From: Acidithiobacillus ferruginosus
GTDB lineage: Bacteria; Pseudomonadota; Gammaproteobacteria; Acidithiobacillales; Acidithiobacillaceae
Direction of reading: 5' to 3'
DNA: 12,354 nt
Assembly (NCBI RefSeq): GCF_018854495.1
Contig: NZ_JABBDR010000306.1
Location: forward strand, 1 to 12,354
Part shown: one piece after another, positions 1 through 6,568 of the stretch
Position numbering within the stretch: the first letter of the stretch is position 1
How the letters are laid out: the number at the start of each line of letters is the position of its first letter
The notes under the pieces: generated by a model
Told to the model about the DNA's origin: nothing
Database searches by the model: none
What the model saw: only the letters and a program-made list of their open reading frames with translations
Program-made: the position numbers and the translations under genes

Positions 1-426
1 TATGGACGCGGTGCGGGCGGTGATCCCACAGCCAGCGCCGTGGTGGCGGACCTGGTGGATGTGGCGCGGACCATGACCGCCGATCCCAGCAACCGGGTGC
101 CCCATCTCGCCTTCCAGCCCGATGCCATGAGTGCCTTGCCGCTGCTGCCCATGGCCGAGGTGGAGAGCGCTTACTATCTGCGCATCCACGCCCATAACCG
201 TGCCGGTGTGTTGGCACAGGTGGCGACGATGCTGGCGGAATATGAGATTTCCATCGAGGCGCTGGTGCAGAAAGAGACGCCGGAGGCAGACAGCGTGCCC
301 ATCGTCCTGCTGCTGCACCGCTGCCGGGAAGGCGACCTGGAGCAGGCCATCGCTCGCATCGAAGCCCTGCCAGTGGTCGTTCAGCCGGTGTTGCGCCTGC
401 GCGTCGAGAGTTTGGCGGAAGGGTGA
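1..426 (+). CDS. hom: Homoserine dehydrogenase, C-terminal part (5' end outside window)
   Basis: Frame 1 is open from the first base to TGA at 424-426 (141 residues seen; full enzymes are about 430). The enzyme reduces aspartate semialdehyde to homoserine with NAD(P)H, in the cytoplasm, at the branch to threonine and methionine. The first visible residues, YGRGAGGDPTASAVVADL, match the conserved end of the catalytic domain. An ACT domain follows at about bases 170-415 (AYYLRIHAHNRAGVLAQV, then a second half starting EYEISIEALVQKE); in this family ACT domains usually give feedback control by threonine. A GTG at 40 is internal, because the frame extends upstream with family-like sequence. thrC starts 51 bases downstream, the usual hom-thrC arrangement. 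Confidence 0.93.
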   Translation, partial: YGRGAGGDPTASAVVADLVDVARTMTADPSNRVPHLAFQPDAMSALPLLPMAEVESAYYLRIHAHNRAGVLAQVATMLAEYEISIEALVQKETPEADSVPIVLLLHRCREGDLEQAIARIEALPVVVQPVLRLRVESLAEG

Positions 427-477
427 TCCGACCGCTGCACGGAATTTTGGCATTTCATCTTAACTCAGGAACACTTC

Positions 478-1608
478 ATGTCCCGTTATACCGGCATCAT
501 CGACCATTACCGCGCCTTCCTGCCCCTGGCTCCCGAGACTCCGGCGGTGAGCCTGGGCGAGGGCAATACGCCGCTGATCGAGTGTATCAACCTGCCCCGC
601 CGGCTTGGCCTCGATATCCGCCTTTTCCTCAAATTTGAGGGCCTGAATCCCACCGGTTCCTTCAAGGACCGTGGTATGGCCATGGCCGTGACCAAGGCCA
701 AGGAAGACGGCAGCGAGATGGTGATCTGCGCCTCCACCGGCAACACTTCGGCGGCAGCGGCGGCCTATGCGGCGCGGGCGGGAATGCGCGCCTTCGTGGT
801 GATCCCGGAAGGCAAGATTGCCCTCGGCAAGCTCTCTCAGGCGATGATGCATGGTGCCATGGTGTTGCAGATTCGCGGCAACTTCGATGCGGGCATGCAG
901 ATCGTCCAGGAAGTGGCGGCTAATGCGCCGATTACCCTGGTGAATTCGGTTAACCCTTACCGCTTGCAGGGTCAGAAGACGGCGGCCTTCGAGATTATCG
1001 AAGCGTTGGGTGAGGCGCCCGATTATCACGCCCTGCCCGTGGGTAATGCCGGTAATATCACCGCCCACTGGATGGGCTATTGTGAGGCCACCGACGGGCG
1101 GACCGACAAGTCCCAGCCTTTGACCGCCTCCTGCAAGTTCTGTAATGGCTCCTGTAGCTACGGTCACGGTCAGGCGGGAAAACGACCGAAGATGCTGGGT
1201 TTTCAGGCAGCAGGCAGTGCCCCCTTCATCGTCGGCCACTACGTGAAGGACCCCGAGACCATCGCCACGGCCATCCGTATCGGCCACCCCATGTCCTGGG
1301 ATCAGGCGCATCGGGTGCAGGCGGAAAGCGGCGGCTGGTTTGGCGGCCATAGCGATGCCGAGATTCTGGAGGCGCAGCGCTGGCTGGCGCAATATGAGGG
1401 TGTTTTCTGCGAACCGGCCTCGGCGACTTCGGTGGCGGGGGTGGTAGCCGAGGCCCGTGCCGGAAAAATTGAAGCGGGTGCGACGGTAGTCTGTACTCTC
1501 ACCGGGCATGGCCTGAAAGATCCCGATACCGCCATCGCTCAGGGTGGCGAGGTGCTCACCGTAGATGCCAGTCTGGAGGCGGTGCAGCGCGCCATCCTGG
1601 ATCGCTGA
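478..1608 (+). CDS. thrC: Threonine synthase with a 24-residue Cys-rich insertion
   Basis: This 376-residue PLP enzyme converts O-phosphohomoserine to threonine and inorganic phosphate. The PLP lysine is K63 in NPTGSFKDRGM, and the PLP-phosphate loop is G189-N-A-G-N193. The short form, without the long N-terminal extension of plant and E. coli-type enzymes, resembles the Bacillus type of about 352 residues. The extra length is a single insert at about residues 205-235, between HWMGYCEA and RPKMLGF, containing C219-x2-C222-x3-C226-x3-H230. The reading frame stays open and family-like on both sides, so this is an insert and not a frameshift. The ATG at 478 follows an AGGA box (467-470). The TGA (1606-1608) overlaps the ATG of the next gene by one base. 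The call is very secure; the role of the insert is unknown. Confidence 0.95.
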   Translation: MSRYTGIIDHYRAFLPLAPETPAVSLGEGNTPLIECINLPRRLGLDIRLFLKFEGLNPTGSFKDRGMAMAVTKAKEDGSEMVICASTGNTSAAAAAYAARAGMRAFVVIPEGKIALGKLSQAMMHGAMVLQIRGNFDAGMQIVQEVAANAPITLVNSVNPYRLQGQKTAAFEIIEALGEAPDYHALPVGNAGNITAHWMGYCEATDGRTDKSQPLTASCKFCNGSCSYGHGQAGKRPKMLGFQAAGSAPFIVGHYVKDPETIATAIRIGHPMSWDQAHRVQAESGGWFGGHSDAEILEAQRWLAQYEGVFCEPASATSVAGVVAEARAGKIEAGATVVCTLTGHGLKDPDTAIAQGGEVLTVDASLEAVQRAILDR

Positions 1609-2573
1609 TGGCGGATCTCTGCCTCTGGCTGTCGGAGCTGCGTGGTGTGCCGGAGGATGACCTGGGAGCGGTGTTGCCGCGTTACTGGGGTCGTGGGCGG
1701 GCGGAGCGGTTAGCGGCTGGTTCCTCTCTGGAGGTGGCAGGGCGTTTGCTGGGCTTCAACGGCGTGCTGCCGGCGGCGGCACTATTGGCGGAGTCCGAGG
1801 GTATAGCGACCAAAGGACACTGGGTCGTCGCCCTGGAGCCGGTGGCGTTCCGCGGACAGGCAGGGCGGGCGGTGCTACAGCCCATGCCCGGTCTGGAGGA
1901 AGCCGCCGCCGCGGCACTGTTTGCGGCCGCCACCGGACACCTGGCGGACACCCCATGGATTTTGCGGCGCGGCGCCCGGCGCTGGTATGTGCTGGCCACC
2001 GACACGCCCGACCTGCACTGTCCCGATCCCGAACGAGTCTGGGGCCGCGAGCCCCTGGCCCTGCAAGTCACCGGTGCCGATGCCCGGCGCTGGAATGCCT
2101 TCCTCAATGAGTTGCAGATGCTCCTCGCCGCCCATCCCGTCAATCAGGATGCCGATGCCAGCGGTCAGGAATCCTGGTGTCTGTTCTGGGCCTGGGGGGA
2201 GGGGCGATTGCCTTCGACGCGGCCCATTCCGAAGTGGCAGACCGTGGCGGCGGAGGCCGACTATCTGCAGGCCGCGGCCCGCTGGCTCAGCCTGCCGCTG
2301 TCCTGTTCCAAAACGCTGCAGGCCGCGGTAAAACTCCCCGATGATCTGCTCTGGGTCTGGTCCGGGGCCTGGCTCTACCCGGATACGGCAAAATCCTTTG
2401 CGGCGCTGGTCCCGGCCCTGCGATCCCTGTGGCGGAGTGACGGGCGCCTGGAGTGTTTGACGGGTGTGCTCGCCAGCGGTGGTATAGAGCGCCTTACGCT
2501 TCGCCGTGCAGATCGCTGGTGCTTCTGGCGCAGACCGGCCCGGCCGGGCCATGCGCTGCCGGGCGTTTGGTAG
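1608..2573 (+). CDS. RpfE-type conserved protein (often labelled phosphoglycerate-mutase-like)
   Basis: This is a 321-residue protein. A central motif, ELQMLLAAHPVNQDAD (from residue 168), is followed by a Trp-rich stretch, CLFWAWGEGRLP, which I recognise from the RpfE family encoded beside recJ in xanthomonads and many betaproteobacteria. Databases often name these proteins phosphoglycerate mutase or regulatory protein. I see no mutase catalytic signature and do not assign an enzymatic role. There is no signal peptide or membrane segment, so it is probably cytoplasmic. It is rich in Trp, Ala and Leu. The ATG overlaps the thrC stop by one base (TGATG), and its TAG is immediately followed by the recJ ATG, so translation is probably coupled on both sides. 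The family call rests on motif memory; function is unknown. Confidence 0.7.
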   Translation: MADLCLWLSELRGVPEDDLGAVLPRYWGRGRAERLAAGSSLEVAGRLLGFNGVLPAAALLAESEGIATKGHWVVALEPVAFRGQAGRAVLQPMPGLEEAAAAALFAAATGHLADTPWILRRGARRWYVLATDTPDLHCPDPERVWGREPLALQVTGADARRWNAFLNELQMLLAAHPVNQDADASGQESWCLFWAWGEGRLPSTRPIPKWQTVAAEADYLQAAARWLSLPLSCSKTLQAAVKLPDDLLWVWSGAWLYPDTAKSFAALVPALRSLWRSDGRLECLTGVLASGGIERLTLRRADRWCFWRRPARPGHALPGVW

Positions 2574-4355
2574 ATGGCTGCGGAAGCCGTGCGCATTGTC
2601 GATCGTCCTGTAGCCGTGGCGATATTGCGTGCGGCTTTGGAACTTGGATATACCCCGCTCCAGGCCCGGATCATTGCCGGTAGATTGAGTGATGCGGATG
2701 TGGCGAAGCTACCGGCTTTGCTGAATCTGCAGTTGAGTGGTCTCACCCCGCCCGACCTGCTCCCGGACATCGACATCGCTTCTGAATGTATCGTCTCCGC
2801 CATAAAACGAGGGTTGCCCATCCTTCTGATTTCGGACTTCGATGCCGATGGCGCTTCGGCCCACGCGGTGCTGAAGTTTGCGTTCCGGGATGATTTCGGC
2901 GTCCCGGAAGCCCGGATTCACAGCTATATCGGACATCGTCTGCGAGATGGCTACGGCGTCACCGAAACCCTGACCGATCGCATTATCGCGGAGGCCCCCC
3001 GCCCCGCCTTGATCATTACCGCGGATCAAGGGAGCACGGATCACGAACGGATCGCCCGGCTGCGGGATCATGGTTTTACCGTCATCGTCACGGATCATCA
3101 CGGCGTGCCCGCGGATGGGCCGCCGCCGGCGGCCATGGCTTGCGTAAACCCGGTGCGCGAGGATTCGGCGTTTCCCGATCCTTACATCGCTGGCGTGCAT
3201 GTGGCGTGGTTGCTGTGCTGTGCGGTTCGCCAGCGACTGATTCAGGACGGCGACCTTCCCGCCAGTGCGCCAAAACTCGGCGGTCTTTTGGACCTGGTTG
3301 CGCTGGGAACCATGGCCGACTGCGTCAATCTGGCGCGGTCTACCAATAACAAGGCGATTATCGCCCGCGGGCTGGCGATCATGAACTCGCCGGTGGCGCG
3401 GCCCGCCTGGCGGGCACTGTATGTCGCCACGAACTGCAAGGGTCCCATTACCGCGGCCACCCTGGCCTTTCATTTCGCGCCCGTCATCAACGCCCGCGGA
3501 CGCCTGGATTCCGCTCTGGGCAGTGTGGACCTGCTCATGAGCGATGACGTGCTGATCGCTGAAGAACTGGCGCAGCATTTCGTCGAGCATAACACCGAAC
3601 GTAAGGCGGTCCAGTCGAACATGCTGCAACGAAGCGCAAAACAGGCGGCGCAGCAGGTTCGGGATGGCGCGGCGGCGATTACGATATTCGATCCCGAAGG
3701 CCACGCGGGTGTCCACGGCATTTGTGCGGCGCGACTGGCGGAGTCCTTTGGCAGGCCCGTCGCTTATTTCTCGCCCAAAGCGGAGGGCGAACATATCACC
3801 GCCTCTCTGAGAACCGTGCACGGCTTTCATGTGCGGGATGCCCTGGCCGAGATAGCCGGCCGTTATCCCGATGATTTTGTCGCCTGGGGTGGCCATGCGG
3901 GCGCTGGCGGGGTGACCTTGAAGCGCGATGGGCTGCAGCGCTTTGCAGAAGCGTGGGCCTCTATCGCCGCAAGCGCATTGCGTGACCAGAGGGCCGGCCC
4001 GGAGATCGTCACCGATGGTCCCCTGGAAGTGGCTCCCAGCTTCGCCGTTGTGGAAGAACTGGCTGCCTTGGAACCCTTTGGTCGTCAATGGGAGCACCCC
4101 GTTTTCAGAAGCCACGGCCGGATTGACCAGGTCCGCCCGGTAGGCGACGGTAGGCATCTGAAACTGGTCGTGAAAATGGGTGCGACGGACTACGACGCCA
4201 TCTGGTTCGGCGCCGTGGAAAATGGCGTCTGCCCGGTGGGAGTGGGGCAGACGGTACTCATGGCTTATGAGCTGGATGTGAATACGTTCCGGGATACGAC
4301 TACCCTGCAATTGCGTATTCGGCATGTTGCGTTGGTGAGCGAAGTTTTCCCCTGA
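2574..4355 (+). CDS. recJ: Single-stranded-DNA exonuclease RecJ (divergent; C-terminal codons probably IS-derived)
   Basis: RecJ is a 5'-3' ssDNA exonuclease of recombination and mismatch repair; this copy has 593 residues (E. coli about 577). The DHH-domain motifs are D88-F-D90-A-D92-G, D151-Q-G153, D174-H-H176 and D249 (GTMADC). N306-ARGRLD follows, and the DHHA1 motif is G439-G-H441. The C-terminal OB-like domain ends near TLQLRIRHVAL. Departures from the canonical enzyme include DQG for DNG, ITASLRTV where GSGRSI is usual, and GGHAGAGG for GGHxxAAG; the metal-binding Asp and His residues I can place are kept, so activity is plausible. The start is ATG directly after the upstream TAG, with no strong ribosome site of its own (GTG 2589 is an alternative). 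The last codons (about 4339-4355) coincide with an IS3 orfA remnant, so the natural stop may have been replaced. Confidence 0.9.
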   Translation: MAAEAVRIVDRPVAVAILRAALELGYTPLQARIIAGRLSDADVAKLPALLNLQLSGLTPPDLLPDIDIASECIVSAIKRGLPILLISDFDADGASAHAVLKFAFRDDFGVPEARIHSYIGHRLRDGYGVTETLTDRIIAEAPRPALIITADQGSTDHERIARLRDHGFTVIVTDHHGVPADGPPPAAMACVNPVREDSAFPDPYIAGVHVAWLLCCAVRQRLIQDGDLPASAPKLGGLLDLVALGTMADCVNLARSTNNKAIIARGLAIMNSPVARPAWRALYVATNCKGPITAATLAFHFAPVINARGRLDSALGSVDLLMSDDVLIAEELAQHFVEHNTERKAVQSNMLQRSAKQAAQQVRDGAAAITIFDPEGHAGVHGICAARLAESFGRPVAYFSPKAEGEHITASLRTVHGFHVRDALAEIAGRYPDDFVAWGGHAGAGGVTLKRDGLQRFAEAWASIAASALRDQRAGPEIVTDGPLEVAPSFAVVEELAALEPFGRQWEHPVFRSHGRIDQVRPVGDGRHLKLVVKMGATDYDAIWFGAVENGVCPVGVGQTVLMAYELDVNTFRDTTTLQLRIRHVALVSEVFP

Positions 4356-4516
4356 GGTCCGTGAGGCGCTGTTCGCCTGGTACAGGAGCATCGTGGTGAA
4401 TATCCTTCCCTGTGGGCCGCTGCCGAATCTATTGCCCCCAAGATTGGCTGTGTACCATCGACCCTCTGGCCTGGGTGAAGCGGACAGAGATTTCAGGATT
4501 GGAAAGGACTCTATAA
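4339..4516 (+). pseudogene. Remnant of an IS3-family transposase OrfA
   Basis: Translation in three successive frames rebuilds the N-terminal half of an IS3-type Orf[10 protein letters not shown] lies at 4339-4365 (frame 1). [16 protein letters not shown] followed by [18 protein letters not shown] lies at 4368-4469 (frame 3). [15 protein letters not shown] lies at 4469-4513 and ends at TAA 4514-4516. The two frame changes each fit a one-base deletion, one near 4366 and one near 4469. The start codon, the leucine-zipper part of OrfA, OrfB and both terminal repeats are missing, so this is a dead fragment. Its 5' end overlaps the last codons of recJ. The family call rests on the helix-turn-helix motif [15 protein letters not shown], typical of this transposase group. 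Confidence 0.8.
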
Positions 4517-4527
4517 GTCCAATGTGA

Positions 4528-4593
4528 TTTGGCAAACCCGTCGCTTATTTCTCGCCCAAAGCCAAGGGCGAATATATCACCCCCTCTCGGAGA
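4528..4593 (+). repeat. Imperfect 66-base copy of an internal recJ segment
   Basis: These bases align without gaps to 3747-3812 inside recJ with 7 mismatches (59/66 identical by hand count). In the recJ frame they read FGKPVAYFSPKAKGEYIT plus PSRR, against FGRPVAYFSPKAEGEHIT plus ASLR in the intact gene (5 residue changes). Similarity stops abruptly at both ends. A TGA at 4525-4527 lies just upstream in frame, so the piece is not translated as part of a longer protein. It could be a partial duplication or the remains of another recJ allele. It lies between the transposase remnant and the toxin-antitoxin promoter region. Confidence 0.85.
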
Positions 4594-4597
4594 TCTG

Positions 4598-4634
4598 TTG
4601 TTTGTCTCTCCAATGAGATACATTATCATGGATA
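4598..4634 (+). promoter_or_regulatory. Candidate promoter and operator of the toxin-antitoxin pair
   Basis: TTGTTT (4598-4603) and CATTAT (4621-4626) are 17 bases apart and form a modest sigma70-like promoter (3/6 and 4/6 matches to consensus). Over and just after the -10 box lie alternating 4-base blocks at 7-base steps: GATA 4617-4620, TATC 4624-4627, GATA 4631-4634. These give two small overlapping inverted repeats. Ribbon-helix-helix antitoxins usually bind short repeats at their own promoter, so this is a reasonable autoregulatory operator. It is inferred from position and pattern only. Confidence 0.4.
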
Positions 4635-4652
4635 GTACCTGGAGGAATTCCG

Positions 4653-4949
4653 ATGGCTCAAACCTCAATGCTGCATGTTCGCGTGGACGACAAGCTGAAA
4701 GCCGACGCGGCGGAGAAACTCGCTAACGTCGGCCTGACCATTTCGGATGCCGTGCGCATCCTGCTCACTCGCGTTACCAAGGAAGGCGGCTTGCCTGTCG
4801 GTCTGGTAGCTGACCCGGATGCCTATGACGCATGGTTCCGGGAAAGGGTGCATGAGGCGCTGGATGATACGCGACCGACTGTGCCGCATCGCCGGGTTAT
4901 GGATGAGGTGCAATCGCTGATTGATAGGAAGCGTCGTGCTCGTACTTGA
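4653..4949 (+). CDS. relB: RelB/DinJ-family antitoxin
   Basis: This 98-residue antitoxin of a type II toxin-antitoxin pair neutralises the adjacent toxin and probably represses the operon. Residues 6-42 (MLHVRVDDKLKADAAEKL, then GLTISDAVRILLTRV) form the ribbon-helix-helix DNA-binding region typical of RelB/DinJ proteins. The charged C-terminal half, rich in Asp, Glu and Arg, would wrap the toxin. The ATG follows a strong ribosome site, GGAGG (4641-4645), with a 7-base spacer. The gene overlaps the toxin start by 14 bases, as is common in these operons. The pair sits between recJ and prfB in an otherwise housekeeping neighbourhood, next to transposon debris, which suggests acquisition by transfer. 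Confidence 0.85.
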   Translation: MAQTSMLHVRVDDKLKADAAEKLANVGLTISDAVRILLTRVTKEGGLPVGLVADPDAYDAWFRERVHEALDDTRPTVPHRRVMDEVQSLIDRKRRART

Positions 4950-5229
4950 GTGGCGGGAAGCGGCCAGCGCCGATCTACTGGCGATTGTCGAGTATATTTC
5001 GGATGACACCCCGGACGCTGCCCAACGCCTGAAAGACGACATTGAGGCCAAGGCCGCAAATCTGCTGGAGCATCCGATGCTCTACCGTGCCGGGCGGGTT
5101 TCTGGCACACGGGAAATGGTTGTGCGGTCGAGTTATGTAGTGATTTACACCGAAGACGCCCACGCTGTGGTGATCCTGCGCGTATTGCATGCTGCGCAGC
5201 AATGGCCGCCAGTGCGAGAGGATGACTGA
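4936..5229 (+). CDS. RelE/ParE-superfamily toxin
   Basis: This 97-residue toxin is paired with the upstream RelB-type antitoxin. I chose GTG 4936 because it gives the family-like N-terminus MLVLEWREAASADLLAIVEY and has AGGAAG (4926-4931 region) five or so bases upstream; a TTG at 4921 would add five residues of no family character. Features typical of the RelE/ParE fold are the two N-terminal helices with DAAQRLKDDIEAKAANL, the central GRVSGTREMVV strand pair, YVVIYTE, and the C-terminal ILRVLHAAQQWP. Relatives are either ribosome-dependent mRNA endonucleases (RelE) or gyrase inhibitors (ParE); the sequence alone does not decide which. It is complete and has no frameshift, so it is probably functional. 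Confidence 0.85.
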   Translation: MLVLEWREAASADLLAIVEYISDDTPDAAQRLKDDIEAKAANLLEHPMLYRAGRVSGTREMVVRSSYVVIYTEDAHAVVILRVLHAAQQWPPVREDD

Positions 5230-5283
5230 AGAACGGTATCCCGATTTGCTTAACGGGGTTAGGGCGGGTGGGCTGTGTCTGTA

Positions 5284-5320
5284 AGGGCTTTAGCCCTCGC
5301 AGCCGCTTGCGACGAAGTCG
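5284..5320. other. Cluster of three small hairpins, REP-like
   Basis: Three short inverted repeats follow each other in the toxin-prfB gap: AGGGC-TTTA-GCCCT (5284-5297, extendable by one pair), CGCA-GCCGCT-TGCG (5298-5311), and CGAC-GAA-GTCG (5310-5320), the last sharing two bases with the second. The GTAAGGGCTTTAGCCCTCGC start recalls REP palindromes of pseudomonads and xanthomonads. No T-run follows, so it is not a clear intrinsic terminator. Only one copy occurs in this window, so repeat status is unproven. Confidence 0.35.
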
Positions 5321-5329
5321 AAACACTGC

Positions 5330-5358
5330 TGGAGATCAGCACTGAATATGCGCATAAT
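5330..5358 (+). promoter_or_regulatory. Candidate sigma70-type promoter for prfB
   Basis: TGGAGA (5330-5335) and CATAAT (5353-5358) are separated by 17 bases, matching consensus at 4/6 and 5/6 positions. They lie about 75 bases upstream of the prfB ATG in the non-coding stretch 5230-5433, which otherwise holds only the hairpin cluster. I see no coding gene in that stretch; a weak open frame from 5275 is only an upstream extension of the prfB first frame. Confidence 0.35.
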
Positions 5359-5433
5359 TACGGCCTTTGCGTGCGAGGCAACCATGTGCGCGCTGGTATG
5401 GCCCTGATGCGGCCTGATGGAAAAGGAAGAATC

Positions 5434-6532
5434 ATGAGAGAAGTGAATGAGATGCGTGCACTGCACGACGATCTCCAGGTCCGTGTCGCGGGCCTGAGGG
5501 GGTATCTTTGACCTCGAAGAAAAGCGCGGTCGCCTAGAAGAAGTTCAACGGGAGCTGGAAGACCCGACCATCTGGAACAACGCCGAAAAGGCCCAGGAAC
5601 TGGGTCGCGAACGGTCTGCGCTGGAAGCCGTCATCACGCCCATGGACAAGCTCACCGCGAGTCTCGCCGATGGCGGCGAGATGCTGGAGTTGGCGCTGAG
5701 CGAGCAGGACGAAGAACTCCTCGCCGCTGTCGATGCGGATCTCGATACCGCGCTGTCTATGGTCGAGAAGCTGGAATTTCAGCGCATGTTCTCCGGCGCG
5801 CAGGATGCGGCAAACTGCTTTGTGGATATTCAGGCGGGCGCGGGCGGCACCGAGGCACAGGATTGGGCGGAAATGATTCTGCGCATGTATCTGCACTGGG
5901 CCGAGTCCCATGGCTTTGCGGCGGAACTGGTGGAGGTCTCCGAGGGGGAAGTGGCGGGCATCAAGTCGGCCAGCATCCATGTGCGCGGTGACCACGCCTT
6001 CGGCTGGCTGCGTACCGAAACCGGCGTCCATCGCCTGGTGCGCAAATCGCCTTTCGACTCCGGCAATCGCCGTCATACCAGCTTCGCCAGCGTCTTTGTT
6101 TATCCCGAAATTGACGATAGTTTCGAAGTGGATATCAATCCGGCGGACCTCAAGGTGGATACCTACCGGGCCAGCGGGGCGGGTGGCCAGCACGTCAACA
6201 AGACCGACTCGGCCATTCGTATCACCCATATGCCCTCGGGCATTGTCGTGGCCTGCCAGACCGACCGCTCGCAGCACAAGAACCGGGCCGAGGCCATGCG
6301 CATGCTGCGCTCCAAGCTCTATGAGATGGAGATGCAGAAACGTGCCGTCGAAAAGCAGGCGCTGGAAGACAGCAAAAGCGATATCGGCTGGGGGCATCAG
6401 ATCCGTTCCTATGTGCTGGACCAGTCGCGGATCAAAGACCTGCGCACCGGGGTCGAAGTGGGCGATACCCAGAAGGTGCTCGATGGGGCGTTGGATATGT
6501 TCATTGAAGCGGCGTTGAAGGCCGGATTGTAA
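5434..6532 (+). CDS. prfB: Peptide chain release factor 2 (RF2), +1 programmed frameshift
   Basis: RF2 recognises UGA and UAA and triggers peptide release on the ribosome. The gene is read as 5434-5508, then 5510-6532, skipping T5509 at an in-frame TGA after codon 25. The product is 365 residues, the same length as E. coli RF2. ATG 5434 has AAGGAAG (5423-5429) upstream and places TGA at codon 26, as in E. coli. After the shift, [19 protein letters not shown] begins the helical domain 1. The stop-codon tripeptide is S205-P206-F207 and the peptidyl-transferase motif is G250-G251-Q252; both positions match E. coli, and the Gln is normally methylated by PrmC. An annotation starting at ATG 5642 would lose the N-terminus. 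lysS follows after 36 bases, a common pairing. Confidence 0.97.
5497..5512 (+). promoter_or_regulatory. Programmed +1 frameshift site of prfB
   Basis: AGGGGGTATCTTTGAC is essentially the canonical RF2 site. It has an internal Shine-Dalgarno-like AGGGGG (5497-5502), the slippery CTT (5506-5508) and in-frame TGA (5509-5511) followed by C. Low RF2 slows reading of the UGA, the ribosome slips to TTT, and full-length RF2 is made, so RF2 controls its own level. Confidence 0.97.
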
Positions 6533-6568
6533 GCGGTAGTCACTCGGTATTTCGCAGGAAGGGGACGG

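Noticed and set aside
1093..1170. Frameshift or mini-insertion sequence breaking thrC
   Set aside because: The frame is continuous with family-like sequence on both sides, and I see no terminal repeats or target duplication; it is treated as an in-frame protein insert.
2709..4535. 608-codon open frame on the minus strand
   Set aside because: It is antisense to recJ, shows no domain character, and runs through the transposase remnant.
4529..4726. 65-residue protein starting at TTG 4529
   Set aside because: It is a different frame of the recJ shard that runs into the relB gene; no coding features.
5275..5511. Separate 78-residue small protein upstream of prfB
   Set aside because: Its last 25 codons are the prfB N-terminus up to the frameshift TGA; the upstream part has no ribosome site or family character and covers the hairpin cluster.
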